Source: Talpa occidentalis (Eukaryota > Chordata > Mammalia > Eulipotyphla > Talpidae). Taken from it: a stretch of DNA of 64,000 bases. The DNA lies in assembly GCF_014898055.3 (NCBI RefSeq), contig NW_023600993.1, positions 16,582,850 to 16,646,849 on the forward strand, given 5' to 3'. The notes beneath the pieces were generated by a model, which searched no databases, was not told the origin of the DNA, and saw only the letters and a program-made list of their open reading frames with translations. The position numbers and the translations under genes are program-made. Numbering within the stretch: position 1 is the first letter of the stretch; each line of letters opens with the position of its first letter. This document shows positions 36,290 through 48,800 of the stretch, in pieces.

Positions 36290-36650
36290 CTGTATTAGTC
36301 AGAACACTTTTCACTTCAAATAAAAGAGATGAGACTTGGTTCAGCTTAAATGAAGGATACAAAGGGGAAGAGAATTTGATATGAGCTCATTCCCACAAGC
36401 TGCTCGCCATTATCCACAGCTGCCTGGACCCAGGACGCCAGAACTCGAGCCAGGATGACTGCACTCCTGAACTCCACTGTGTAAAGAGGACTTGACAAGG
36501 AGAGTTTGCCCATTCTGGCTCTTCCTAGTTCTCATGCGACTCTGGCCTCCTCATGCCATTGAGTGAGACTGTGGTTTCACCACCAGCTGATCAGAGGGCA
36601 TGAGCTGCAGGGAGTTATTGGTAGGGGCACACAAATGAGTTGTCAAAGAA
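36290..36650. repeat. Possible ancient interspersed repeat
   Basis: A GC-richer block starting 'ctgtattagtcagaacactt' and containing 'gcttaaatgaaggatacaaa' and 'ctggctcttcctagttctca'. It resembles the general pattern of an old placental repeat, but I could not name it; unique sequence is also possible. Confidence 0.25.
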
Positions 36651-37268
36651 CAGTTGAGCACTATGAACTGACAGGAGATTTTTGATATTTAAATAATTTA
36701 GTGAGGTCTAAAATAAATTTAGTTTCTCCATCACATATTTTCTTCATTTTAGATATTTCATTTTCTTCGATTGCACATGTAGACTACATCAAATTTTATG
36801 ATGTGTTAACTAAACATTTCAAAGTCAGCCTGATATTTTAACCTTAACATAATTTCCTTTACATGTTTGGTTAAGGTTCTGTGGGTTGCCTGGGACAGAA
36901 AAGATTGGCATTCAGGTGAACCACTACTCACCCACCAAGGCATGAAGCCTGATTTCCACCCTTAAAGCTCACCTTTTCCTCTTAACATCAAGTGCAGGTA
37001 TACTTATTGACCAAGAGTGCAACTGAACTCACAGAAGTGTTATTTCAATCACTCCTAAACTTCCTACTAGCTCTGGCTTCAGGAGAAGGAAAGGGTCATC
37101 ACTGGTGTGACACCTTGTTTTGGTGACAGTTAAGCTGCTGACCTGGCTCAGGAACTCTCCTACCAGGAGTTATGTCTTCTCAGTCGGCACTAGGTGACCA
37201 CTGGAGTAACTGTTCTCTGTCAGTATTGAGGGTTAATAAGAAAACAAAATGTCTCATTTCAATGACAG

Positions 37269-37348
<80 letters not shown>
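37269..37348. repeat. Compound (TG)n(AG)n microsatellite
   Basis: About 23 TG units (37270-37315) pass directly into about 16 AG units (to 37348), followed by a purine-rich patch. Apparent ORFs across it (alternating Cys-Val then Arg-Glu on the plus strand) are translations of the repeat. Confidence 0.97.
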
Positions 37349-37352
<4 letters not shown>

Positions 37353-37829
37353 GGGAAGGGGAAGGAAGAAGGGAGAGAGAGAGGGAGACAGACCAACAGA
37401 GAATCTGTGTGTGTTTGGGGGACAGGAGTGTTGGGAGTGAGGAAGAACCAGCAGATTAGGGTTATTCACTTTTCTGAAATTCACCAACCTTGTGTTTGGC
37501 TCTGGGAATATTTTCTTCTACAAAACAATGCACTTAGGTAGGCTAAGTATGATTAGATGGATGGATCACAGCCTACCTGTTTTTGTTTTTTTTTATTGTT
37601 GTTTGTTTTGGTTCTTTTTTGGCAAAGATAGGGGATTCCTTAAAGATAGGGATGGTAGGAAGACAAGCATCTGATCATTTCTCAGAGGTTTTCTCAAGCT
37701 GATTCACTTTAGGGATGTGTGTGGACAGAAGAAAATCTGAAATTGTATAACCTTATTACCATCAGTTACTTGGAATGTCTCTAAATAATCTAATGGGTAT
37801 GTGAATTCCATTTTGAAGATCAAATGTAA

Positions 37830-37935
37830 TTTCTGAAGGTCAGGGATTGCATCAATTGTATATATCCTTAGACCTAAGCACTCATAATAGGTGCTCAATA
37901 TATATTTATTGAAAAATTAGTAGCAGTGAATAAAT
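37830..37935 (+). repeat. L2 3'-end fragment
   Basis: 'gaaggtcagggattgcatca' (37836-37855), 'ccttagacctaagcactcat' and 'aataggtgctcaatatatat' (37886-37905) followed by 'ttattgaaa' match the conserved L2 3' end ('agtaggtgctcaataaatatttgttga'). Confidence 0.7.
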
Positions 37936-38964
37936 GAAAATTGAATTTCTATCAACAATCACTATGTACTCTACTTGCCTTAATTAAGTAAATGTAGTGA
38001 TATTAATGAAGGGACTAGGGTAGCCAAACCTTTTCCTTGAGGAAAAATTAAACCATTACTTGGTCAATAAGCTTTAATTTTGCAAATTATATATCCCCTT
38101 TGGAAAATGAAAATGCAAATTAATATACTAAATGGTCTAGAAAACTGTGGAATTTTTCTGTTGAACTTTGTTCTTATTTCCAAGACATTTGAGCAAGAAT
38201 CCATTTTAGTTATCATCTCAAAACATTTAATACACATGGAAGCTAGTTATTTTAGATTATGAGGAAATAAGTTTGGATAGCTAAAATTAAAGATAGATAA
38301 ATAACATGACATAGAAAATGATGGTTATGCTAGCAACACCCATTTAGAAACTACTAGTAAAGTTTCTAAGATAAGATATTCACATGAGAGTTTTTACAAA
38401 AACAGTGACTATTAATTTTTAAAAGAAGAGTTTTTAGCTCCAGTTCTAATTGCCTCATAATTCAATTACCAGATGGAGACTATTTTGGCTGTGATGGGAA
38501 AGTATAAAAAATGATATCAAGAGAAACTGTAAATGATAATACAGTTAATTTCATATGAAATTGAAATTAAGTAATGACGTCTTCACTAAATACCACTTAT
38601 ATAAATGTATAACGAAATATAATCACGGGTATTTAAAAGCTTTGTTGATTTCCTTATTCTCTGGGGGCAGTATTAATGTGGCTATAGCTTGGGTAATAGA
38701 GAAAATGTTAATTTAATCATCTGGTAGTTGTAAAGAACTATTTCCCCAAACTAAGTTTGTTTTCTGCAGTTTCTTCAAGGGGAAAAAACTAGTCTGAAAG
38801 TATTTCAGCAGCGCTAGCTAAAATAAAAAGGAAGGTGGTCATTTATATATTACCTGAATAGTGTCATAAAGTTAAGTGTCATAAAGTTAAGCTTTCAGTC
38901 TGCCCTTTATCCTTTTATTTCTCCCCAGTCCTTCTGTTTTCTAGTATAACCATTTCTCCCTCCT
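37936..38964. other. Unannotated AT-rich stretch
   Basis: No gene or firm repeat. A tandem pair of 'gtgtcataaagttaa' lies near 38862-38892. Confidence 0.45.
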
Positions 38965-39545
38965 TTTTCTGCTCCCACCTATTCTAGGACACTGTCATCT
39001 CTAGGTCACTGCAGTCATCTCAGCTGGGAGTCAAACTTGAACTTTTATTAAAGTCTATTCTCCAAAGAACAGCTAGAATCTTGCTTTTAAGAGTACATCA
39101 GATCACATCTGCACTCTTGTTTTCAAGCCTCCCCTGGCATATGTGACATGTAAACTAAAACCCACTGCCATTACTTTCTATAGCCTCTAAGACTCTTGGG
39201 ATTTATTCTTCAGATTTATTGCCAACCTCATTTCCTATCACTTCTTCCAACAATTCAGTCACACTAGTTTCCATCTTGTTCCTGGATGATATCCAGTGTT
39301 ATCATGTCAGAGAGGTTGTCTTTGACTTCCTTAACAGAAATACGCCCTCTCTCTCCCTCCACCCCACACCACCATCTAACCACATCCATTTCTCCTATGA
39401 CAATAAGCTCACATCATAGCTAGAGACATAGCTCACATCACAACCTAGATAAATTTTTTTCACTCATCTGGTTCCTTGTTTATTGTTTGTCTCTGCCAAT
39501 AAAATGTAAGATGTACGAAGGAATATTTTGATAGCAATCTTATTT
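38965..39545 (+). repeat. L2 LINE fragment
   Basis: L2 ORF 3' part and 3' UTR landmarks in order: 'gtcactgcagtcatctcagc' (39005-39024), 'ctccaaagaacagctagaat' (39060-39079), 'agtacatcagatcacatctg' (39092-39111), 'ttgccaacctcatttcctat' (39220-39239), 'cttgtttattgtttgtctct' (39475-39494), 'aaaatgtaagatgtacgaag'. Ancient and non-functional. Confidence 0.85.
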
Positions 39546-40189
39546 GTTGCTCAAAATTATTGCGATCATGAAAAGAACCAACACCTGTCACACATTTAGC
39601 TATGTGCCCACTGTCATAAAACCTCAACATTTGATGATTATTTTGCTCTTATTACAAAGGAAAAAATTAAAAACTCAAAAATTTTTCTGATGCTTACACG
39701 GTCATCTTTTTAATAATTTCAGTTTCTTTTTTTTCATCTTTTGGATTTTAAAATTTTCTAGGAGAAAATAATTTTCATGATTTTTCTTTTGGACTATGTG
39801 CTAATCATTGGTAATGATAACACCAAATAAATCACCTAAGATATTTTCCTGAATTAGTGAATTTGAGCCAATTTTCTTGAGCACATTACACTTGCCTTTG
39901 TACTAGTTTCTTCAAAGACTAGCAAGAAAGATCTAGCCATTCACAAAGTTTATGACATAGTGGAAAATACAAATAATAAATCAACATTTGCCAAATGGTG
40001 CAATATACTGTAATTATAAACAGATGCCCATAGTGTAGAAAAAAACAGGAGAGTAGCTTCAGTCAGACATGAGGAAAGCATCTGAGAATATCTAAAAAAT
40101 CAGTTTGAATCTGGTTATGGTTATGAGCAGTTAATTCATGGGAAGGATGTTAGTTTCTTCCAGGCAGTAAAGAAAGATTTATAAAGACA
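39546..40189. other. Unannotated AT-rich stretch
   Basis: No gene or recognised repeat seen. Confidence 0.5.
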
Positions 40190-40405
40190 GCTAAAATAAT
40201 GTAATTATAAAAACAAAATCATGGTTACCACAGGGAAAGGGAGGTGCGTAAATTGAGTAAAGGGGATTAAATGTGTGGCGGTAGATGGAAACTAAACTTT
40301 TGGTGGGGATCATAATGTATTAGATACAGATGTCAAGTTATAATGCTGTATACCTGAACCACATGTAATATTTTAAACCAACATGACTTCAATAAAAAAA
40401 ATTAA
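40190..40405 (+). mobile_element. Old L1 3' UTR fragment
   Basis: 'catggttaccacagggaaag' (40221-40240), 'ggtggggatcataatgtatt' (40302-40321), 'gctgtatacctgaaccacat' (40345-40364) and 'cttcaataaaaaaaattaat' match the conserved L1M 3' end. Confidence 0.75.
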
Positions 40406-41276
40406 TAAAATATTTTAAATAAAACTGTAGTATATTTTTAAATAAAAAATAATAAGATGTATAATGAACAGGCTATGTCACTGGGTCATCTTAAAACACA
40501 AGGAATATAACACAATGCTTTATGATAACGCATTGCCAATTGTCACAGAAATCTTTTGCGAAGCCCTTAAAGAGGAGAACAATAGATATAAGTACCTCCA
40601 TACTCCAGATAAACCTTGCAACAAGATTTTCTCAGTAACTAAACTGAGCCTTTATCCTACCTTCATTCAATAAAAACAAATATAAGTAATACACACATTA
40701 TGTAAAAGTTAATATAAACGGAAATACACATTTTCTTATACATAAGCAAAGAGGAATGTATGTAGTGAATTACAGACTTAGTAAGACTTAGACTCAAAGA
40801 AGAAATTGTTCTCCATTCTCTGGCTGTCTTTATATAAAAGTGAGGGGTGTGCCAGGAGAAGCACTAATAGTCTGAAGACCTTTCAGAGGACAAGATGAAC
40901 ATTCAACTTCTCAGTTAGATAAATGCCTGCAAAACTGCAGAAACAGTTACACCCATAGCAGAACACAGATGTCCAGAAAGAGTGCTTGGGAGAGCAGTCT
41001 CTTTGCTTGACTATAAAGATTGGTGTCTGTTTCTCCCCAAAATTCTGAAGGAGGGAGGCAGTGGAACATTCCACAGTGGTAGAGTAAGGAGTGGAGAAAC
41101 AAGAGTTTAGGGCCTGCACTGCCATGTTGGTGAGGCAGCAGTGAATGAATTTCCCTTAACTCAGTCCAGATGTGAGTCAGCTTGATGGGACCTCAACCCA
41201 AAAGGGTTGCTTGCTAGGACTGGTAAAAAATCAATTTGCTGGGTGAAAGGAATGGTGTGAGAGCTTACCAGTGGTA
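40406..41276. other. Unannotated stretch
   Basis: No gene seen. 40810-41200 is GC-richer than its surroundings but matches no family I recognise. Confidence 0.4.
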
Positions 41277-41342
41277 AGTTAAGAGTATGCATTGTTCCAG
41301 TTAAGAGTATGCATTGTTCCAGTTAACAGTATGCATTGTTCC
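41277..41342. repeat. 22-bp tandem triplicate
   Basis: Three head-to-tail copies of a 22-bp unit (41277-41298, 41299-41320, 41321-41342) beginning 'agttaagagtatgcattgtt'. Copies 1 and 2 are identical; copy 3 has one G-to-C change. Confidence 0.97.
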
Positions 41343-41654
41343 ATTGTCTGCAAGAGCAGACAACTGGGTGTTGTCTGGCATGGGGAGGGTGTGTGTAGAT
41401 GGGCAGGTGGGAAGGGGCGAAACAGTCTTCTCAAAGAACAGAAACCAAACTGTATAAGTGAACCAGCAGAGATGTCTTCAGAGAGAAGGGAAGAAGGATT
41501 CCACAGAAAAAAGATTGAAGAGGTAATGGAAAATATAAAATCTTTTTCTGTAGCATATCATTCCCAGTCCGTTCAACAAATTGGTGAAGAGTTAAAAGAT
41601 ATTTCAGGCAGAATAAAACATAGATTGCTTATGAGACAACAGGGGCAGTTTTGA
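41292..41654 (+). other. Unexplained 120-codon ORF beginning in a tandem repeat
   Basis: The ATG lies inside the 22-bp triplicate. The C-terminal half is charged and could be helical, from about residue 60: 'SSERREEGFHRKKIEEVMEN'. I recognise no domain. There is no promoter or neighbouring exon to support it as a gene. It may be chance or the decayed coding part of an old retrocopy. Confidence 0.15.
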
Positions 41655-41862
41655 GATTAAAGATAAAGGAAATGGAAAAAAATAATATACACTTTTCCAG
41701 TAAGAAAAAAAAAGGAGAGATACTGGGTGAGAGGATTACTTCTCTGTGTATGACGGGGGCGCCATAAGACTAGGACAGCTTTGTTGTTGCAATAAATAAG
41801 GAAATTGGAGTCAGGAATGGACTGATAAGAAGGTAAGTGGTGTGCATTACCTATTTACTTTT

Positions 41863-42143
41863 TATTTTTTTAAGATTTATTTATGCATACAATAGCTGGG
41901 GTACAGGCCAGAGGTGCGAGACATAGGGTGGGTTGAGAGGATCCACCAGAGACAGAGTGGGGAACAGAACAGGCAGACTGACTGAAATACACTGCTGAGG
42001 GGAGCAGTGGGTGAGACAGGAGAGGTCTGCTGCACCATGTGGGTAGCTCCCTGGCTGGGGATCAAACTCGTGTTGTAGTGGCTGTAGAAAGCTTCATGGT
42101 GCTGACACTTAACCCTCTGCACCACCAGGGAAGCCCCCATTTT
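41863..42143 (-). mobile_element. tRNA-derived T+ SINE, reversed
   Basis: Complete reversed copy with a perfect 13-bp duplication 'cctatttactttt' (41850-41862 and 42144-42156). It contains a small insertion 'gacataggg' near 41929-41937 relative to other copies. Confidence 0.94.
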
Positions 42144-42156
42144 CCTATTTACTTTT

Positions 42157-43266
42157 ACAAGATGTTTCCTAGTTGGTTTTTCATGACCTGAAATGCTTCT
42201 GTTCTAGGAAGAGGGCAAGTCACATGAAGTGGAAATTGAAGACACATGTCTTTAGAAACATAACCCAGGTTGCTAAGTTAAGTATTACCTACCGGTGGAT
42301 GTGTGGTCAAAATCAATGATGTCTATCATAAGAATTCCTGTTTAATTTCCCTACTGTCTAACATCCATAAATTCAGCGATGGATTATGAAAATCTAGCTC
42401 ACACTCATACACACAATGTGACTATAAAGAAGCATTCTTTTCCTCAGCAGAATTACTGTTTTAATGTTCTTGCTTTCCAATTTGCATCAGTTAGAAGCTG
42501 TTAAAGTAATGGTATAGGCATTAGAAAAACAAAGAGAATATAGAAAGGAAAATTGTTCATGTCAGTGTTTTATCCATCACACTGCCTGTTGAGTTTATAT
42601 CACTGTCTTCAGATTTATCCAGTTTCTTTTCTTTTATGACTGGAGACATTAAGGGCAACCTGTCAGCTCTGTAAAATAACATTTGTTGTACTCTGAATCT
42701 TCTCAGTGTAATCTTTAATAACTGGCTTATGTTCAAGTTGACAGCAAGTAAGTAATAAAATGCCTAATACCATTTTATAGGTCACATAATACAACGGTTT
42801 GTTTTAGTTCAACAGGCAATAACAGGTAGCAGATAATGAAGTCACTATAGATTTGTGTGACATAGTTTCTGAGTTGGCAGCAGCTTCAGAAAAGCTTTAG
42901 AAATCTTCTTTTGATGATAACAAAACAGAAGTGTATTTCCCATTTTTTCTGTGTCTAATGATTCATAACACTACAAAGTTAACCTCAGAGATGGTGCACT
43001 TCAATTTTCCAAACTTGATGTATATTATTATGAAAACAAATCAGTCTTTTAATGGGAAAGGATGCTTTCTCCCAGAACTTCAAATGACTTAAGTGAAAGA
43101 AGCAATTATTTTAGAACTAGCGAGAAATACAAAAATAACTAAGACATTTCTGTCTGATATGGGAACCACAGGTCATGTGTGGCTAATAAAATTGAAAAAG
43201 AAATCAGTTTAAATGAAATAAAAATTAAAATTTAGTAAAGTCCATTTTTGTTATTATGATTCTCCT
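42157..43266. other. Unannotated AT-rich stretch
   Basis: No gene or recognised repeat seen. Confidence 0.5.
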
Positions 43267-43282
43267 CTCATATAGCTGTTTT

Positions 43283-43551
43283 TTTCTATAAAGATTTATT
43301 TATTTATGCATACAAGAGCTGGGGTACAGGCCAGAGCTGCAGGGGTTGAGAGGATTCACCAGAGCCAGAGCGGGGAACAGAACACACAGACTGGCTGAAA
43401 TACACTGCTGAGGGGAGCAGCGGGCAAGTCAGGAGAGGTCTGCTGTGCCATGTGGGTCAGCTTCCTGGCTGGTCAGGGGATCGAACTTGTGCTGCAGAGG
43501 CTGCAGATAGCTTCAGAGTTTATGCTTAACCCCTGAGCCACCAGGGAGACC
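43283..43551 (-). mobile_element. tRNA-derived T+ SINE, reversed
   Basis: Complete reversed copy bounded by a perfect 16-bp duplication 'ctcatatagctgtttt' (43267-43282 and 43552-43567). The flanks have not diverged, so this is one of the younger type II insertions. Confidence 0.95.
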
Positions 43552-43828
43552 CTCATATAGCTGTTTTATCAGTTTAAACATAGCTGCTTTGGAGGCTCTT
43601 TCAGAAAGTTGCATTATTTCTAAATATGAATTTGCTTAGTCAATTCTTTGTTGCACTTGATTATACCATCTCTTCATAGCCATGGGTACTCTGTGGCCTT
43701 TTTGTTCCATCGGAACACATTTAACAACATTACAACTTCTGTTCCCTCATGGGCATTAAACTTCAAGACACTATGTCTTGAAGGACCTGCATCCATGTGT
43801 AATAATCTGAGACCTGAATATTTCTCTA

Positions 43829-43924
43829 TTTCCTTTTTTCTCCTCCTCCTTATCCTTCCCCCATCCCCCTCTCTCCCTCTCCCTCTTCCTTTCTCTCTCT
43901 CTTCTCTCCTTTCCCCTCCCTTTT
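43829..43924. repeat. Polypyrimidine low-complexity tract
   Basis: About 95 bases of almost pure C/T with CTCTC and TCC motifs. The minus-strand ORF across it reads as Arg/Glu/Gly-rich low complexity and is not a gene. Confidence 0.93.
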
Positions 43925-44344
43925 GATCCCTACTAATTATTATTACATTCATTGGAATATCTAATCTAGCAATGGAATGTATATGTCTTTGTCCATATTT
44001 GTGCACGGTCTAATCACTATAATAAATTAATCTATATATAACTGGTCTACCCTGATTAAACTTATGCAAAGGATAACTGAAATTCTACAGCCAATACTTT
44101 CTTAAGGACACTACACGTGCTAGTCAGTGTGCAACCTTGAAGAAATGCTTTCAGTCACAAGTAACACAAGTAGCTTAGATCACAGTGGTATTTAAAGCTA
44201 ACTTTAAATAACATTTACACATTGAGGAATGTGCATCATGAGGCTTCAAATTAGATTCATTTATTCCAAATGAGTATTATAGATAGTATCTGCAGTCACC
44301 CTATGCAAGGAAAGTATAAGAGGGACAGAAATTCTTATGTAGCC

Positions 44345-44583
44345 TTGGGTAAAGTTAAGTGCTGCACCATGAAGCTATCTGCAGTCTCTGCAGCACAAGT
44401 TCAATCCCCGGCTGGCCAGGGAGCTACCCACACGGCACAGCAGATCTCTCCTGACTCACCTGCTGCTCCCCTCAGCAGTGTATTTCAGTCAATCTGCCTG
44501 TTCTGTTCCCCAATATCTCTGTTCCCCACATGTCTGGCCTGTATCCTGGTTCTTGTATGCACAAATAAATAAATCTTAAAAAC
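44345..44583 (+). mobile_element. SINE with eroded or truncated head
   Basis: The body and tail are complete ('gcacaaataaataaatctta') but the first 15-20 bases, including the A box, do not match; recognisable sequence starts at 'taagtgctgcaccatgaagc'. Flanks 'attcttatgtagcc' and 'aaagttatgtgcc' are a weak duplication. The B box survives as 'agttcaatccc'. Confidence 0.88.
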
Positions 44584-45745
44584 AAAGTTATGTGCCACAG
44601 ACTACTATGACTATACATTCTATACTCCTTAGGAGTTACTAGTAGCTTGAAAATAAAAAGGAATCTGAAATTTTGGTCATATTAAGAAACTACTGTTATT
44701 TCAAGCAGAATCAAACAATCTCTAAAGAACATCTATCACCACTAGAGCTCAAGAATAATAGCTACTAGAAGAATAACTGGTATATAAATTATTATAATTA
44801 CTCAACTTTCTTTTATCATTGTCATTGCAGAGTTAGTTTTAAAGCAAAATGATTTTTAATTCTACAATAATCTGCTATAGAAAGCAAGCAATATTGAACA
44901 AAATAAATCAAAGAATGGACACTAGTTCTGAGGGAGGGAGAGAGGAAGGAAGGACAGAGGAGAGATAGATAAGAAGGGGGGATGGACTTAAGAAGTCAGA
45001 TAAGGAGAAAACATAAAGTTGGGGAAGGAGTAGAATGGAAGAGAGGGAATAAGAAACTAAACAGAAAAGGGAAAGTCTAGATTTGATTCTTGATGCCCTG
45101 CACTATATATTCTTCCCTGGGGCTCTGGTGTTTGATTCTAAATTGAAGTTCCCAGGAAGACACAGGGCAAGTTAAAAGTCCCTGTTCTGAAGACACAGAG
45201 GAGAGAAGGTGCCAGTGGCTCACCTCTGATGGTTTTTAGGCACTTCCAATCTATCCAGAAGTTTAGACTTCTAGCTCCAAACACTTCAAATCTCTTTGAA
45301 CTAGAAAGCTCCTCAGTCACAAAAAGCAGTCTCCTTCAGGGCAAAGACAAAAAGACTTGGTAAAGCTGAGAACACCCTCAAAATACACCCTCTGGAAACA
45401 AATCTAAAATCTCACCAAAATCTAGAGCTCTAATAATCTTTACCTTCCAAATTATTAATTAAAATCACCATTTGCAGACAAATCTAATGATATTTTTTTC
45501 ACGTCTCTTATCCAATTTTTAAAAATTATTTTAACTGAAAATTTGCTTTAAATACAGAAGAGGTTGGCAGTCTGAGCAGGGGAAATGCGGTTTTCTTCTG
45601 GAGGAGGTGGGGTGAGAAGAATAAAAGGCATTATTTTTCCATCGTTAATACTTCATTCATTTTTGCAAAAGTAGTTTAAGTTTCCAGAAACTAAACCTTT
45701 CCTGAAATGTAAAAATTGCTTTGCTTTTAAAAAGTATAAGGAGTC
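44584..45745. other. Unannotated AT-rich stretch
   Basis: No gene or firm repeat. A GA-rich tract lies at 44930-44985. Confidence 0.5.
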
Positions 45746-45893
45746 GGGCCTCCCTGGTGGCACAGGCGGTTGAGCGCCACACTGTGAAGCTGTTCGCAGC
45801 CTCTACAGTGCAGGTTCAATCCCGGCCGGCCGGCGAGAATCCCACATGGCGCAGCAGACCTCTCCTGTCTCACCCGCTGCTCTCCTCTGCAGC
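45746..45893 (+). mobile_element. 3'-truncated SINE
   Basis: Starts at the canonical 'gggcctccctggtggcacag' and reads normally through the B box 'ggttcaatccc' and 'catggcgcagcagacctctc'. It stops within the 'cagcagtgtattt' block near 45893. The 3' half and tail are missing. Reverse transcription begins at the 3' end, so the loss must be a later deletion or rearrangement. Confidence 0.88.
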
Positions 45894-48800
45894 ATACTGA
45901 AAAATTAAATTGTAGAAAGCATTAACAGTGTTAATTCATGATTTTGTAGTATAAAATGTGCTATAGTTCAGTATTAGTGTCTTATTGTGTTTTATTTCTA
46001 TACTTGTGTAGAAGATTGTGTTTTATTTCTATACTTCATCATTGTATGTTGCACTGAGGAAGTATAAATTTACATGGTGTGGGTTTATTACCAAAAAATT
46101 TTGCTTAAATTTTCTCTTTCATTGTCCATTTCTACTACCCTTAAAAGAGTATCTTTTGCTATGAAAAGAGGAATAATTTCAAACAATCCTAGACTCAACA
46201 GAGAAAATAAATTTGAAATTGTATAATATTGATATAATCAACTGAGAACATTATCTATGCTGAGTATGATTTTGTCCAGGTCAGCAAGATAGAAATGAAG
46301 GCTCCTGTTCCCGGTCGATACACTGCTCCAGACAAGGCTGTCATCTGTGTGCACAAAGGCCCACTTAGGGTGAGGTCCTATACTTAAACATTAGCCCACT
46401 TCCTATTTAACATCCCCTCAATGGAACTAATCAGACAGACAATTTACATCTCTGGCATGCATTTGCTACTGCCTAGGTTAGCATTTAATCATTCTTCACA
46501 CAGTAATTCTTCTTAATAGAGATTTCAAAGTACAATCCTATCCACCTCCATTGCTGCCTTAAGAGCTGTTTCTATCAACAACAATAGAATCAGAGGGAAT
46601 AGGTCATTCCAAGGCATCATCTTAATTAATAGATGCATCAGTGATAGTTTACTCTTACTCATTACCCAAGCAAAACCCCTTTTGACAGAAAATGTTCACT
46701 AAATCCACTCTGATACCTGAAACCTTGTTGTGAGTATCTGCATGGAAAGAATGACAAATGGAAAATCTACAACAAAAGCAAAATAATAAAGGTGGCCAAA
46801 TGAGATCATATGTTTATATCAGATTTCAAAACAGAAGATTTATTTTAAGTACTCCCCTAATTTAGGAACACCATGGTAGCTTATGTGGATTCCTTTTCAT
46901 AAATTATGCAATTATGGGGGAATTTCCTAGATCCATTATTTGAAGTGTCCAGCTGCAATGTAATGTTCAGAATGTTTAAAAAGACTTGTAAAGAACAGAT
47001 AGACCTCATTAGGATATATCAATGATATGATTCTTATGTCATAGGAAGAGTTCTCAGTGGCTTGGTATCTATATTTTTAGAGAAAATGTTGACAAAAAGC
47101 CTGAACGATTGCATAATGTTGTGATAAGACACAAGTGGTCATCAGTTGGTGATCATAATAGATGCCACTGACCTGGCTGAAAAATGAGAAAATAATCCAA
47201 CTCTGCAGAGCGCTGAGTACATATGTGTCCATCTTATATTTTTATTACTTTTCTTTCTGACAAGAGATGAGTGGATAAGGATATGCTATTGAGATGTTTT
47301 GTCTCCAAGTTCACAGCTGAGAGGATTTTGCAGCACTTTTAAAGAAAATTATGGAAGCCACTATGATTACCAAGGCAAGAAAGTTCAGCAACAAAAGCAA
47401 TAACGCCTGGTCACCTTGGTGACATTATCTTCAAAACAGAAATCTCTAATAGTGACAGGGAATGGCAATCAGTGTGTTTTCAAGCTACTTCTTGGCATGG
47501 CTGTCAAGAACCTGTGTCATAAATAGTGGCAGATTGCAGATGAAAATATCATAAATTTGAAGAAGGATTTAGGAAATAACTTTTCTATATAGGATATGGT
47601 TTCAAAATAATACGGATGGATAGGCAAAGATGAATTCCATAAAGCTAAATATGTAGAGCCTTATACCTAAAAATTGGAATACGATCATGCTATTTATTAA
47701 AAGATTATGCTTATCTTAACTTTTAAAGAGCTAAAGTTCTTGTCTTTAGAATAATCAGAACTTAGTTGGAAGATGTGAGAGGGAGAAAATGAATCAAAAT
47801 TGACTAATGTATGTAACAAAATCTAGGTACATAGAAATAAACACAATGGCCATGGTTCTAGAAGGTTAATGATGACCTAGTTTAGCCACATGTGTGTACA
47901 CACAATTATGACACTTTACCATTAAAGTGGAATGAACTGATACAAGAGAAATATTAAAATTACAAAAAATGAGGTGATCCTATCAATGAAAATGTGTTCC
48001 TGCAAAAATGTCACTTAATCTCATAAACAAATTATATGACTAAAATATTAATATGGAACCATTAACTGAGTGCAAAATGATATGTAGAGAGGAAATTTTT
48101 TAAAGTCTTTCCTATATTTCTGAATGTGAGAGTTCAATAGGAGATTTGCTTGGAAACTGAAATGGGGGGAGATTTCTGAAGTGAATTAACACTAATACCA
48201 ATTAGAAAGAGCAGAGCATCAGAAATATTCTTCACATTTCTACAAGGCAGGTAAGTATGCTTTTCTGTTACTCTGAGTTCCAGCACCCTACTATATCAGG
48301 GAAACATTGCCCTGAAAAAGATCATTTCAGTCTTCACTAGCAGTTACATGTTTTGTGTTTGTTTTTGTTTCCTTTCCTATTTTTATAAATGGTTTCAAAA
48401 TACAGAGGTGGAAATTTTTCTGAAAAGAGGACATAAATCATCAGTATGTGAGACCGTGAGGTCCTCATTCAACAGATTATTTGAATATCACAAATTGAAA
48501 ATTATAAGTCATGCACTTCAAGAAAGGTAGTTAAATTAAGCAAAATACAATTGTCTCACTTACTTTGGTACCATCTACAGAATATTTATGAGACAGAGAC
48601 TGTCAATTTTCTGATAAATACCATAAATCCCATATGCTCTGAGTCCCCCCCCCTTTTTTTTTTGCTAAAATCATGAATATCCAGAAAAAACCCAAAAATT
48701 ATTACATTACCGATTGTTCCATGCAAACAGGTATGTTATGTGAGTAAGTCCTGGCTAAAGGAAGTAAGTGAAAATGAGATATATAATTTCCAGGAGTGGA

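Noticed and set aside
37172..37487. ORFs with Cys-Val, Arg-Glu and Ser-Leu/His-Thr repeats
   Set aside because: Direct translations of the TG/AG microsatellite.
43674..44006. 110-codon Arg/Glu/Gly-rich minus-strand ORF
   Set aside because: Crosses the polypyrimidine tract; low-complexity artefact.
46303..46377. GC-richer stretch ending in a GTGAGG splice-donor-like motif
   Set aside because: No matching acceptor, open frame or neighbouring exon; one donor-like motif is expected by chance.
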